Assembly: GCA_963922455.1 (NCBI GenBank)
Contig: CAWUIO010000015.1
Location: 1 to 64,000 of the forward strand
From: CAWUIO01 sp963922455
GTDB taxonomy: Bacteria > Bacteroidota > Bacteroidia > Cytophagales > Microscillaceae
Direction: 5' to 3'
Length of the DNA stretch: 64,000 nucleotides
A program made the translations under genes and the position numbers. The notes beneath the pieces were generated by a model that ran no database searches, was not told where the DNA came from, and saw only the letters and a list, made by a program, of their open reading frames with translations. This document shows positions 1-7,591 of this stretch, piece by piece. The first letter of the stretch is position 1. The number at the start of each line of letters is the position of its first letter.

Positions 1-83
1 GGCTCAGGTCGGGCTTTCGCTACTCGCTGCCTTTCCCTGCTGGGCCCTTACGAGCTCAAACAGGCCGCTCTATCCCTCAGCCA
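1..83 (+). repeat. Dispersed structured element, copy 1 (subtype A, left part cut by window edge)
   Basis: The window opens inside this copy. The conserved arm is present: TCGGGCTTTCGCTACTCGC, then CGAGCTCAAACAGG, then CTATCCCTCAGCC. The 5' GGGGCT end and the variable loop lie before base 1. The bases just before the arm read GGCTCAGG, a stem half not seen in the other copies. Subtype A is shown by CTCGCTGCC and CGAGCTC. It is the left half of a composite with copy 2. Confidence 0.85.
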
Positions 84-85
84 AA

Positions 86-280
86 CTTAAGAAGAGAGAG
101 CAGAGATGAGAGAAAAGAGATTTTTTGTCTAGCCCAAAAGAATATTCTGCCCGGCCGCAAATATTTTGCGCTTGCATCTTTCTAGCACGGGTAATGCCCG
201 AAAAATACAGGCGCCTGGTAAATGCATCCACCCGCCTCCCCTCCCAGTTCCTTCTCTTCTCTCCTCTCTCCTCTCCTTCA
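86..280. repeat. Insert of composite element 1 (between copies 1 and 2)
   Basis: Bases 86-229 are clearly homologous to 42742-42880, the insert of another composite. Both contain a hairpin with the same TAATG loop but different stems: CGGG/CCCG at 188-200 here and TTGGG/CCCAA at 42836-42850 there. Both also contain a second hairpin around CGCAAA. The remainder, 230-280, is a pyrimidine-rich tract of CTCTCCT repeats, also shared. No reading frame of note was seen. Confidence 0.75.
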
Positions 281-409
281 GCTTAGGGATGGAACGGCCT
301 GTTTGAGCCCGTCGCTGCTTGGCGCGCGAGCCGGCGAGTAGTGACAGCCCGACCCGCGCCGGTAAGTTTTTACCAGCCTGTCAAGTATTTTTTGGCGCGG
401 GGAAGCCCC
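281..409 (-). repeat. Dispersed structured element, copy 2 (subtype B)
   Basis: Read on the minus strand it starts GGGGCTTCCC and forms the stem CCCGCGCC/GGCGCGGG around a 33-nt loop, which itself contains GGTAA/TTACC. The conserved arm and the GGGCTCAAACA and ATCCCTAAGC end follow. GGGGCT to CGGGCT spacing is 58 nt. Subtype B is shown by CTCGCC and GGGCTC. It faces copy 1 in inverted orientation. Confidence 0.9.
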
Positions 410-726
410 TAGTACCGAGTATATGCTAACTCTAGCAAAAATTTACTCGGAAATAGATAAACATGTTGAGGAGTGGGTTATCTAGAAATCTAAGTTTAAG
501 GCTAGAACCCAAAAATATAAAGCAAAAAGCCAATCCCGCTCCCTAAAAATCTATCGTGAAACGGGCAGGACAGGGTATAAAAATCGGGAGATTATAACTA
601 TTTCAACATGAAGTTTTTATATTTAACGCTAGCACTAGACTAAAATACTTTGGACATACAAATGGGGTCTAGTTTACCTGCAAATTATTTTCCCTTCTGA
701 ATAACCCATCAAATGAATACAAACTT
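410..726. other. Intergenic region upstream of the PQQ dehydrogenase, with two inverted repeats
   Basis: No gene is visible in this stretch. A nested hairpin at 415-450 pairs CCGAGTA with TACTCGG and, inside it, TGCTA with TAGCA. It lies directly beside copy 2 of the dispersed repeat. A second inverted repeat at 634-673 pairs ACTAGAC with GTCTAGT around a 26-nt loop, about 55 nt before the dehydrogenase start, and could be an operator or leader hairpin. No clear TAnnTTTG promoter was found. Confidence 0.45.
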
Positions 727-2910
727 ATGAAGATGCAATGTTGCTATGCCACGATGTATATTTTACTGGGAGCTTTGATGTTTTCTTGTGGAGGCGGTGG
801 TAGCCCCTCTCAAGACGAGCAAAGCACCAAGGGTAGCCCGGAGCACATCCGCGAAGTGACCCAGGCCATTGACGATGCAGCCTTAGAAAATGCGGAGTCA
901 AATTCCCAAAATTGGCTGACCTATGGCCTAAACTATTCGGAAAATCGATATAGCCTGCTAGACAAAGTCAATACTGAAAATGTATCAGAGCTTAAGCTGG
1001 CTTGGATGTATGACTTGGAATCCATCCGAGGAGTAGAAGCTTCGCCTATTGTGGTAGATGGAATTATGTACGCTACCGGTCCTTGGAGTATTGTCCACGC
1101 GATTGATGTTCGCACCGGGAAAAAAATCTGGACCTATGACCCTCAAGTAGCCCCCGAAACCGGCAAGAAAGCCTGTTGCGATGTTGTAAACCGGGGTGTG
1201 GCGCTCTACAAAGGAAAAGTATTTGTCGCGGCCCTCGATGGCCGTCTCATAGCCCTGGATGCCGCAAGCGGGGAAGTAGTGTGGGAGAAAGTAACTCTAG
1301 ATCAAACAAAAAACTACACCATTACCGGGGCCCCTCGAGTATTTAAAGGAAATGTAATCATTGGAAATGGGGGCGCCGAATACGGAGTAAGAGGCTACAT
1401 CACGGCCTATGATGCGGAAACGGGAGAACAAAAATGGCGTTGGTATTCAGTTCCCGGAGATCCTGCCAAGCCTTTTGAGAGACCCGAATTGGAAATGGCT
1501 TCCAAAACCTGGGACCCTGCAGGCAAATATTGGGAAGCTGGCGGAGGGGGAACGATGTGGGATGCCATGGTTTTCGACCCAGAATTAGACCTCATGTATG
1601 TAGGGGTGGGCAATGGCTCCCCCTGGAACCGTCGTCACCGCTCACCCGGAGGAGGAGATAATTTATTCTTAGCATCTATCGTAGCCCTTGACCCGGATAA
1701 TGGGGAGTACAAATGGCATTACCAAGAAACGCCCGGCGACCACTGGGATTACACCGCCACCCAGCCCCTTATCCTAGCCGACTTAGAAATTGAGGGAGAG
1801 CCCCGAAAGGTCATCATGCAAGCCCCAAAAAATGGCTTTTTCTTCGTCATTGACCGGACCAATGGGGAGTTTATCTCTGCCGAAAACTTCGTGGAAGTCA
1901 ATTGGGCCAGTGGCTATGATGAGAAAGGACGCCCGATGGAGCTACCGGCTGCCGCTTACAAAGATGAGGCGTATGAACCGATACCAGGGCCCTATGGGGG
2001 GCATAATTGGCATCCTATGTCCTATAACCCCCAAACGGGATTGGTATACATCCCCGCCCAAGGAGTGCCCATTGTGATTGAGGATGATAAGAATTGGACG
2101 TTGAATGTTGCGGAGACGGGTGGGCCTCACGCTAATCTTGGTTGGAATACGGGAGTCCTCGCCTCAGCGGTTCCCCCCCAAAAACCGGCCTTTGGTCACT
2201 TATTGGCCTGGGACCCCGTTAAAAAAGAAGCGGCTTGGAAAGTAGACTATGTCGGACCCTGGAACGGAGGTACCTTAACCACCGCCGGAAACCTAGTATT
2301 CCAGGGTACGGCCGATGGGCGGTTTGTGGCCTATAATGCCCAAGACGGGAAACAGCTCTGGGAAGTACCCACCGGTACGGGAATTGTGGCCGCCCCTGTA
2401 ACCTATGAAGTGGATGGAAAACAATACGTCACCATTGCCGCTGGTTGGGGTGGGGTGTACGGTTTGGCCGCCCATCACAGCGAAAGCTGGACTCCTGGAA
2501 AAATCTATACCTTCGTCATTGGAGGAGAAGCTGAGATGCCCAGTTTTGAACCGGCTGAAGCCAAAGCTATCGTCCAAGGAGTGGAATACAATCCGGATGA
2601 TATAGGACTTGGGGCTAAATTGTATATTAGTAATTGTGTTTTCTGTCACGGTGTACCCGCCGTAGCCAATGGCGGAAACATACCCAATCTAGGCTACTCG
2701 GCTAAGGAGAAGATCGAGAACTTAGAAAAATTCGTCTTGACCGATGCCCTTAAACCCTTAGGAATGCCCAACTTTGAAGGTTTACTAAGCGAAAAAGAAG
2801 TCCAAAAGATCAAGGCCTTCATACAAGGAACAGCCGATGTAGTAAGTCAACAATTGGCGGCGGCGGCCTCCGAAGCCGAAGCGGAAGAAGAAGAAGCCGA
2901 GCAAGAATGA
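727..2910 (+). CDS. PQQ-dependent alcohol dehydrogenase (quinohaemoprotein), lipoprotein
   Basis: This 727-residue protein should oxidise primary alcohols to aldehydes with PQQ and pass electrons to its own haem c. The N-terminus is a lipoprotein signal ending LMFSC, with Cys21 the probable lipid anchor. Family marks are visible: a vicinal Cys pair at 150-151 (ACCDVVNRG) that stacks on PQQ, GNGSPWN near 296 (calcium/PQQ site), and GDHWDYTA near 338-344 whose Asp341 is the expected catalytic base. A cytochrome c domain follows, with CVFCH at 637-641 and GMPNF near 679 as likely axial Met. The last 15 or so residues are a Glu/Ala-rich tail. The domain order matches type II quinohaemoprotein alcohol dehydrogenases; the exact substrate cannot be told. 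No PQQ biosynthesis genes are in the window. The start could also be the ATG two codons later. The downstream hydrolase and acyl-CoA synthetase are co-oriented. Confidence 0.93.
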   Translation: MKMQCCYATMYILLGALMFSCGGGGSPSQDEQSTKGSPEHIREVTQAIDDAALENAESNSQNWLTYGLNYSENRYSLLDKVNTENVSELKLAWMYDLESIRGVEASPIVVDGIMYATGPWSIVHAIDVRTGKKIWTYDPQVAPETGKKACCDVVNRGVALYKGKVFVAALDGRLIALDAASGEVVWEKVTLDQTKNYTITGAPRVFKGNVIIGNGGAEYGVRGYITAYDAETGEQKWRWYSVPGDPAKPFERPELEMASKTWDPAGKYWEAGGGGTMWDAMVFDPELDLMYVGVGNGSPWNRRHRSPGGGDNLFLASIVALDPDNGEYKWHYQETPGDHWDYTATQPLILADLEIEGEPRKVIMQAPKNGFFFVIDRTNGEFISAENFVEVNWASGYDEKGRPMELPAAAYKDEAYEPIPGPYGGHNWHPMSYNPQTGLVYIPAQGVPIVIEDDKNWTLNVAETGGPHANLGWNTGVLASAVPPQKPAFGHLLAWDPVKKEAAWKVDYVGPWNGGTLTTAGNLVFQGTADGRFVAYNAQDGKQLWEVPTGTGIVAAPVTYEVDGKQYVTIAAGWGGVYGLAAHHSESWTPGKIYTFVIGGEAEMPSFEPAEAKAIVQGVEYNPDDIGLGAKLYISNCVFCHGVPAVANGGNIPNLGYSAKEKIENLEKFVLTDALKPLGMPNFEGLLSEKEVQKIKAFIQGTADVVSQQLAAAASEAEAEEEEAEQE

Positions 2911-2917
2911 TCATTTT

Positions 2918-2945
2918 GCCAGTCTGGATATACATCCGGGCTGGC
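2918..2945 (+). promoter_or_regulatory. Intercistronic RNA hairpin
   Basis: A 12-bp stem with a 4-nt ATAC loop can form in the plus-strand transcript, running from GCCAGTCTGGAT to ATCCGGGCTGGC with two G-U pairs. It sits between the dehydrogenase stop and the hydrolase start. There is no good U tract, so a processing or mRNA-stability role, or a weak terminator, is as likely as true termination. Confidence 0.5.
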
Positions 2946-2965
2946 TTATAGAATATTCAAATTAT

Positions 2966-3760
2966 ATGGAGACCCCTTTGCCCACCCAAAGGAAAGGCTT
3001 TTACCAGTCACTGCACGATTCTGAGCTCTGGATAGAACACATTCTGGTAGAAAACCCTCGGGAAGATACGGTCTTGGTATTTTTGCACGAAGCCCTGGGC
3101 TCGGTGCGCCAGTGGAGAGACTTTCCAGACCAATTATGTGCTCGATTAGGTTTGCATGGATTAATCTATGACCGAGTAGGGCACGGCTCGTCCAGCCCCC
3201 TCCCCGAAACCCGTAAGCCCGATTACATGCATCGGGAAGCCCGGGAATATCTTCTTACCTTATTACATACCTTGGGTATTCGGCAACCCATCTTCGTTGG
3301 ACACAGCGACGGAGGGAGCATTGCCCTGATTTATGCAGCCTTGACGGGAAATTGCCGGGGCCTCATTTGTGAGGCAGGCCATATTGTGGCTGAGGCAGTT
3401 ACCCGAGAGGGGATACGAAGGATGCGTAAAGTTTTATTAGATAAGGGATTGGGTAAAAAATTGGAAAAATACCACGGGGATAAATCTGAAGCATTAATCA
3501 AGGCCTGGGCCGATACCTGGCTTTCTCCTCCTTTTGGCGACTGGGACTTGAGCCCCCTACTGCCCGATATTATGTGCCCGGTATTAATTATACAAGGAGA
3601 GAACGACGAATATGCTTCCCCACAACACCCTTTGTGGATCCAAGAAGGTTTAGGAGGAGAAAGCGTCGTGCATAGGGTCCCTCATTGTGGGCACGCCCCT
3701 CATCTGGAAAAACCAGATGATATTTTGGAAGTAATGAGCTCTTTCATTCATAAGATTTAA
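2966..3760 (+). CDS. Alpha/beta hydrolase
   Basis: This is a 264-residue single-domain cytoplasmic hydrolase of the alpha/beta fold, probably an esterase. The nucleophile elbow is GHSDGG (Ser114). The acid is likely Asp214 in QGENDEYA, and the base His243 in CGHAPHLEKP. An oxyanion-hole type segment, FLHEALGS, lies near residue 40. No signal peptide is present. It lies 10 nt before the acyl-CoA synthetase gene, so the two are surely co-transcribed. Its product acid could feed that enzyme, though this is inferred from position only. Related families include thioesterases and enol-lactone hydrolases, and the substrate cannot be assigned. Confidence 0.85.
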   Translation: METPLPTQRKGFYQSLHDSELWIEHILVENPREDTVLVFLHEALGSVRQWRDFPDQLCARLGLHGLIYDRVGHGSSSPLPETRKPDYMHREAREYLLTLLHTLGIRQPIFVGHSDGGSIALIYAALTGNCRGLICEAGHIVAEAVTREGIRRMRKVLLDKGLGKKLEKYHGDKSEALIKAWADTWLSPPFGDWDLSPLLPDIMCPVLIIQGENDEYASPQHPLWIQEGLGGESVVHRVPHCGHAPHLEKPDDILEVMSSFIHKI

Positions 3761-3770
3761 TCTAAAAGCC

Positions 3771-5456
3771 ATGGGTTTACTAAGTTACGCTTCGGGCACT
3801 AGTCAAGAACCCCTTCTGGGGATCACAATCGGAGATCAGTTTGACCAAACGGCCGAGCGGTTTCCCGATCAAGAAGCGGTGATTGTTCGCCATCAAAACA
3901 TACGCTTAAGTTACCAGGAATTAAAACAAGAGGTAGATACCTGTGCCCGGGCCTTTATCCACTTAGGGCTAGAAAAAGGGGAACGGATAGGTATTTGGTC
4001 TCCCAATTGCTACGAATGGCTTCTTACTCAATTGGCTACAAGCAAGATTGGAGCAATTCTGGTCAATATTAACCCCAGCTACCGCGTCCACGAATTGGAA
4101 TATGCCCTAAAACAATCGGGCTGTTCGATGCTGGTACTAGCCGATCAATTCAAAGGCTCAGACTACACCGGGATGATCCATGAATTAGTGCCCGAGCTTC
4201 TCGATCATACCAAGGGGGATTTTACCTCTGAACGACTTCCTGCCTTGCGGCAAGCAATTTCTTTAAGTCAGGAAAATAGGGCCGGTTTACTCCCCTGGAA
4301 ACATTTTTTAGAAGGTGGGGCCCAAGTTAAGGAAAGTATGCTGCGATCCCTTCAGGCCAGTCTAAGTTTTGATGAAGCCATCAATATTCAGTATACGAGT
4401 GGAACCACTGGCTATCCCAAAGGGGCTACATTGAGTCACCACAATATTCTGAACAATGGCCACCTGGTAACGAAAATGATGAACTTTAGCGAAAAAGACC
4501 GCTTGGTTATTCCGGTACCCCTCTATCATTGCTTTGGCATGGTCATGGGGAATTTGGGTTGTATTAGTCACGGAGCCACCATCATTTATCCTAGTGAAGG
4601 GTTTGAACCTAGAGCGGTTTTGGAGGCCGTGCAAGAAGAAAAAGCTACCGCCCTTTATGGGGTGCCAACCATGTTTATTGCCGAACTGGAACACCCCGAC
4701 TTTGCCCAATTCGATTTAAGCTCCCTAAGAACCGGGGTTATGGCCGGGTCTATTTGCCCGGTAGAAGTAATGATAAAAGTCAATAGCCTGATGCACATGG
4801 AGGAAGTGGAAATTGCCTACGGCATGACCGAAACCAGCCCGGTAAGCACCCAAACGCGGGCCGATGCTCCCTTGAATAAACGAGTAAGTACCGTAGGGCA
4901 AGTAATGCCCCATACCGAGGTCAAAATAATTGACCCAGATACCGGGCAAGTGCTGCCTCGAGGAGTACCCGGGGAAGTATGTACCCGAGGCTATTGTGTT
5001 ATGTTGGGGTATTGGGATAATGAAGAACAAACCCGAGAAGCCATTGATGCGGCTCGTTGGATGCATACCGGCGATATTGGCTTTATGGATGAGGAGGGAT
5101 ACATCACCATCGTTGGGAGAATCAAAGATATGATCATTAGGGGAGGCGAAAATGTGTACCCTCGGGAAATTGAAGAGTTTTTATACCAGCATCCCGCTAT
5201 CCAAGAGGTACAAGTAGTAGGAGTCCCCGACCCCAAATTTGGGGAAGAAATCTGTGCTTGGGTGCAAGTAAGAGAAGGAAATACCTTGACTATAGAGGAA
5301 GTAAAATCCTTTTGTCAAGATAAAATTTCCCACTACAAAATTCCTCGCTACGTACGGTTTGTGGAGGGTTTTCCTATGACGGTAACTGGGAAGGTCCGTA
5401 AGGTGGAAATGCGTAGGATTAGTACGGAAGAGCTCAATTTGACATCTAATGACTAA
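3771..5456 (+). CDS. AMP-dependent acyl-CoA synthetase (ACSF2/FadD-like)
   Basis: This 561-residue enzyme activates a carboxylic acid to its CoA thioester through an acyl-adenylate. Adenylate-forming motifs appear in order: the phosphate loop YTSGTTGYPKGA at 208-219, AYGMTET near 348, the HTGDIG aspartate, GRIKDMIIRGGENVYPREIE in the hinge region, and the C-terminal catalytic lysine in TVTGKVRK (Lys541). Length and motif wording fit the medium/long-chain acyl-CoA synthetase group that includes ACSF2. It follows the hydrolase by 10 nt. With the PQQ dehydrogenase upstream it could take alcohol- or ester-derived acids into beta-oxidation. The aldehyde dehydrogenase such a path would need is not in the window. 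Confidence 0.9.
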   Translation: MGLLSYASGTSQEPLLGITIGDQFDQTAERFPDQEAVIVRHQNIRLSYQELKQEVDTCARAFIHLGLEKGERIGIWSPNCYEWLLTQLATSKIGAILVNINPSYRVHELEYALKQSGCSMLVLADQFKGSDYTGMIHELVPELLDHTKGDFTSERLPALRQAISLSQENRAGLLPWKHFLEGGAQVKESMLRSLQASLSFDEAINIQYTSGTTGYPKGATLSHHNILNNGHLVTKMMNFSEKDRLVIPVPLYHCFGMVMGNLGCISHGATIIYPSEGFEPRAVLEAVQEEKATALYGVPTMFIAELEHPDFAQFDLSSLRTGVMAGSICPVEVMIKVNSLMHMEEVEIAYGMTETSPVSTQTRADAPLNKRVSTVGQVMPHTEVKIIDPDTGQVLPRGVPGEVCTRGYCVMLGYWDNEEQTREAIDAARWMHTGDIGFMDEEGYITIVGRIKDMIIRGGENVYPREIEEFLYQHPAIQEVQVVGVPDPKFGEEICAWVQVREGNTLTIEEVKSFCQDKISHYKIPRYVRFVEGFPMTVTGKVRKVEMRRISTEELNLTSND

Positions 5457-5482
5457 ACAATTTTGATAGGAGAGAAATAATT

Positions 5483-5584
5483 ATGGCATTAATGCCGGAA
5501 ATACTGGAGACAAATATCTATATTCGAAGGTTGTTCCCAAAAAATGCCTTAATTATTTTGCCGGATGGCCCTATTTCCTGGTAA
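5483..5584 (+). CDS. Possible 33-residue leader ORF overlapping the methyltransferase start
   Basis: An ATG at 5483 lies 8 nt after a good AGGAGAG ribosome-binding site (5468-5474), unusual for this genome, and opens a 33-codon frame. It ends at 5584, 20 nt inside the methyltransferase gene and in another frame. The first residues, MALMPEILETNIYIRRL, resemble the methyltransferase N-terminus, MALFPGNSELHIQKRL. It may be a translated leader that couples translation, a decayed duplicate of the start, or evidence that the annotated gene start is wrong. It is unproven as a protein. Confidence 0.35.
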   Translation: MALMPEILETNIYIRRLFPKNALIILPDGPISW

Positions 5585-7079
5585 CTCTGAGCTCCATATC
5601 CAAAAAAGGCTGGGGCAGGTTGTGACTCCCCGCCCAATTATTCAGCGTATTCTGAATGAGTGCCACTTTGCCTTTACCCAAGATAAACCCTTGGCTATTT
5701 TGGATCCAGCTTGCGGAGATGGGCGATTTCTCTCAGAGCTGGTGTTAGGCATTTTAAAGAATTTTCCCGATGAAGAAGCCATTCCTCATTTGGAAGCCTT
5801 GGAAGGTTGGGATATTGATCCGCAAATGATACACATTTGTCGAGAAAAGTTGAATACACTATTGCCTAATCCCGAATGGCAAGTTACTTGGAACTTGGAG
5901 CACGTGAATGCTTTAGAAAAACGAAAAAACGAAGCTGGAAAATATGACTACATTTTTGGCAACCCTCCATATATCCGTATTCAAAATCTAGAGCTAGAAC
6001 AGCGAAAGTTTATCCAGGAAAATTATCTGTTTTGCCGTAAAGGTTCTACTGATATCTATCTCGCCTTCTATGAGCTTTGTTATGATCTGCTTTCCCCAGA
6101 GGGTATTTGTGGACTTATTACCCCAAACACCTTTTTATATACGGAGACGGGACGGAATATGCGGGAGTTTATGGCGGCCCAAGGAAGTTTTTATAAGATT
6201 CTAAACTTAGGGCAAAAACAGGTTTTTCCGGGAGCTACAACCTATAGCGCCATTAGTATTTTTGGCAAAACCCCTCAACGCACCCTTACGTATCAATTTG
6301 GTTTGGATGAGGATGCAAAAACCAAAGTAATTGAAAGTCATACCCTTATTGGGAAAAAAGCCTGGCGCATTAGCCTAGGGGCGGAGGATAGGGAAAATGG
6401 CGTGCCCCTAGGAGAAATTGCTAATATTCACGTGGGCATCACAACCCTTTGTGACCATGGGTTTATTTTTCCTAGCTTGGAGAAGATAAGTGATAGAAAA
6501 GTAAGAGGGTTTTCCCGAATTTTGCAAAAAGAGGTTGAGTTAGAAAATCATAAGCAATTCCTACGGCCCATTTTTAAAGGCTCTACCTTGCCCCGTGATC
6601 CGGCTTATCATCAAGTAGAGTATATTCTTTATCCATATCAAGAGGTAGAAGGAAAGCTGGAGATTCTTCCCGAGGAGCTACTAAAGAAGCAATTTCCTTT
6701 GATATACGCGTATTTCTGTCAAATTCGTCCGCGCTTGGAGATGCGGGATAAGGGAAAGAAGCAATATGCGGCCTGGTATGCTTTTGGGCGGCACCAAAGC
6801 TTAGATAAAGGCTTTGGGGAAAAAATCATTTTTTCTCCCATGAATAAGGAGCCCAAGTTTATTTATTCGGAAAATAAAGAAGCTACCGTGTATTCGGGCT
6901 ACTTTTTGAAGTTGAAAGAAAACCCTAGTAAGCCGCGTTACCTCAATTTATTAAAGCAGCTCAACTCGGACAAAATGAAGGAGTACATTGCCGTATCTAG
7001 CCGAGACTTCCGAGGAGGCTGGAAAGCCTACAATAAACGGGTAGTGGAAGATTTTCTTATTGACCCGGAGCGCTTGTAG
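5565..7079 (+). CDS. N6-adenine DNA methyltransferase (Eco57I/TaqI-like), orphan
   Basis: This 504-residue class I SAM-dependent DNA methyltransferase should methylate the N6 position of adenine in a specific site. Motif I is DPACGDGRFL (47-56). The catalytic motif IV is NPPYIRI (133-139), inside a stretch typical of Eco57I/TaqI-type enzymes. The C-terminal half, from about residue 270, would be the target-recognition region. The length matches a methylase plus recognition domain, without the N-terminal nuclease of full type IIG enzymes. No endonuclease gene lies on either side. A dispersed repeat follows the gene. It could be a solitary regulatory methylase or the remains of a restriction system. 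The start is uncertain because the best ribosome-binding site serves an ORF beginning 82 nt earlier. Confidence 0.85.
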   Translation: MALFPGNSELHIQKRLGQVVTPRPIIQRILNECHFAFTQDKPLAILDPACGDGRFLSELVLGILKNFPDEEAIPHLEALEGWDIDPQMIHICREKLNTLLPNPEWQVTWNLEHVNALEKRKNEAGKYDYIFGNPPYIRIQNLELEQRKFIQENYLFCRKGSTDIYLAFYELCYDLLSPEGICGLITPNTFLYTETGRNMREFMAAQGSFYKILNLGQKQVFPGATTYSAISIFGKTPQRTLTYQFGLDEDAKTKVIESHTLIGKKAWRISLGAEDRENGVPLGEIANIHVGITTLCDHGFIFPSLEKISDRKVRGFSRILQKEVELENHKQFLRPIFKGSTLPRDPAYHQVEYILYPYQEVEGKLEILPEELLKKQFPLIYAYFCQIRPRLEMRDKGKKQYAAWYAFGRHQSLDKGFGEKIIFSPMNKEPKFIYSENKEATVYSGYFLKLKENPSKPRYLNLLKQLNSDKMKEYIAVSSRDFRGGWKAYNKRVVEDFLIDPERL

Positions 7080-7204
7080 TTTTTTCTTAACCTTCATGTG
7101 ATTGCCCATTTGCTAGGCATGCCCCCTAATGATGAACCAATTCTGGTAGAAATACAGAAACGACTTCCCGTAAATACGGATATTTGACTTTTCTCCTCTG
7201 CATT
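7080..7204. other. Intergenic, nothing recognised
   Basis: The 125 nt between the methyltransferase stop and repeat copy 3 holds no gene, no clear hairpin and no promoter that I can support. Confidence 0.5.
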
Positions 7205-7337
7205 GGCTTAGGGATAGAGCGGCCTGTTTGAGCTCGTGGGGGCCCGGCGGGGAAGGGCAGCGAGTAGCGAAAGCCCGGCCCGCGCAGTAAACCATAGGGT
7301 CTATTGGTCTAGGACTCTCTAAGCGCGGGCAAGCCCC
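7205..7337 (-). repeat. Dispersed structured element, copy 3 (subtype A)
   Basis: On the minus strand it starts GGGGCTTGCCC and forms the stem GCCCGCGC/GCGCGGGC around a unique loop of about 37 nt. The conserved arm follows, ending CTATCCCTAAGCC. GGGGCT to CGGGCT spacing is 60 nt. It lies between two plus-strand genes. Confidence 0.9.
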
Positions 7338-7591
7338 AAACAGATTATTGCTAGATTTTTTTGTACATTTTATTGACATGGGTATTTGAGTCGCCCTGAT
7401 TGATTCTTGATTTTTTCTACATTTCTTAGCCTCTGGCCTTTTTTGTCTACATGGATAGAAAAGTTGTCGAAAACCTATTAATTTTGCTTAACCAATTTGC
7501 TTGACATCAAGTTGAAAAACAAGAAAACATCATGAATGGTGTTATTTCCCTTGGATAAAACTTACAGTCTCATTTAAATAGCCATCTCGTT
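7338..7591. promoter_or_regulatory. Upstream region of nqrF with a possible -7 element
   Basis: No gene is present. TAATTTTG at 7479-7486 fits the Bacteroidota -7 consensus TAnnTTTG, but no TTG lies at the expected distance upstream. The region does show that nqrF has room for its own promoter after the repeat. Confidence 0.3.

Noticed and set aside
1..409. Possible CRISPR array or integron attC cluster at the repeat composites
   Set aside because: Repeats are 130 bp, dispersed one per several kb and inverted, with no regular spacers, no cas genes, no integrase and no cassette ORFs between copies.
7113..7379. 88-residue minus-strand frame across repeat copy 3
   Set aside because: It is a translation of the dispersed repeat. 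The same peptide pattern (GRAFATRC..SP..P) appears wherever a copy lies, while the nucleotide structure is what is conserved.
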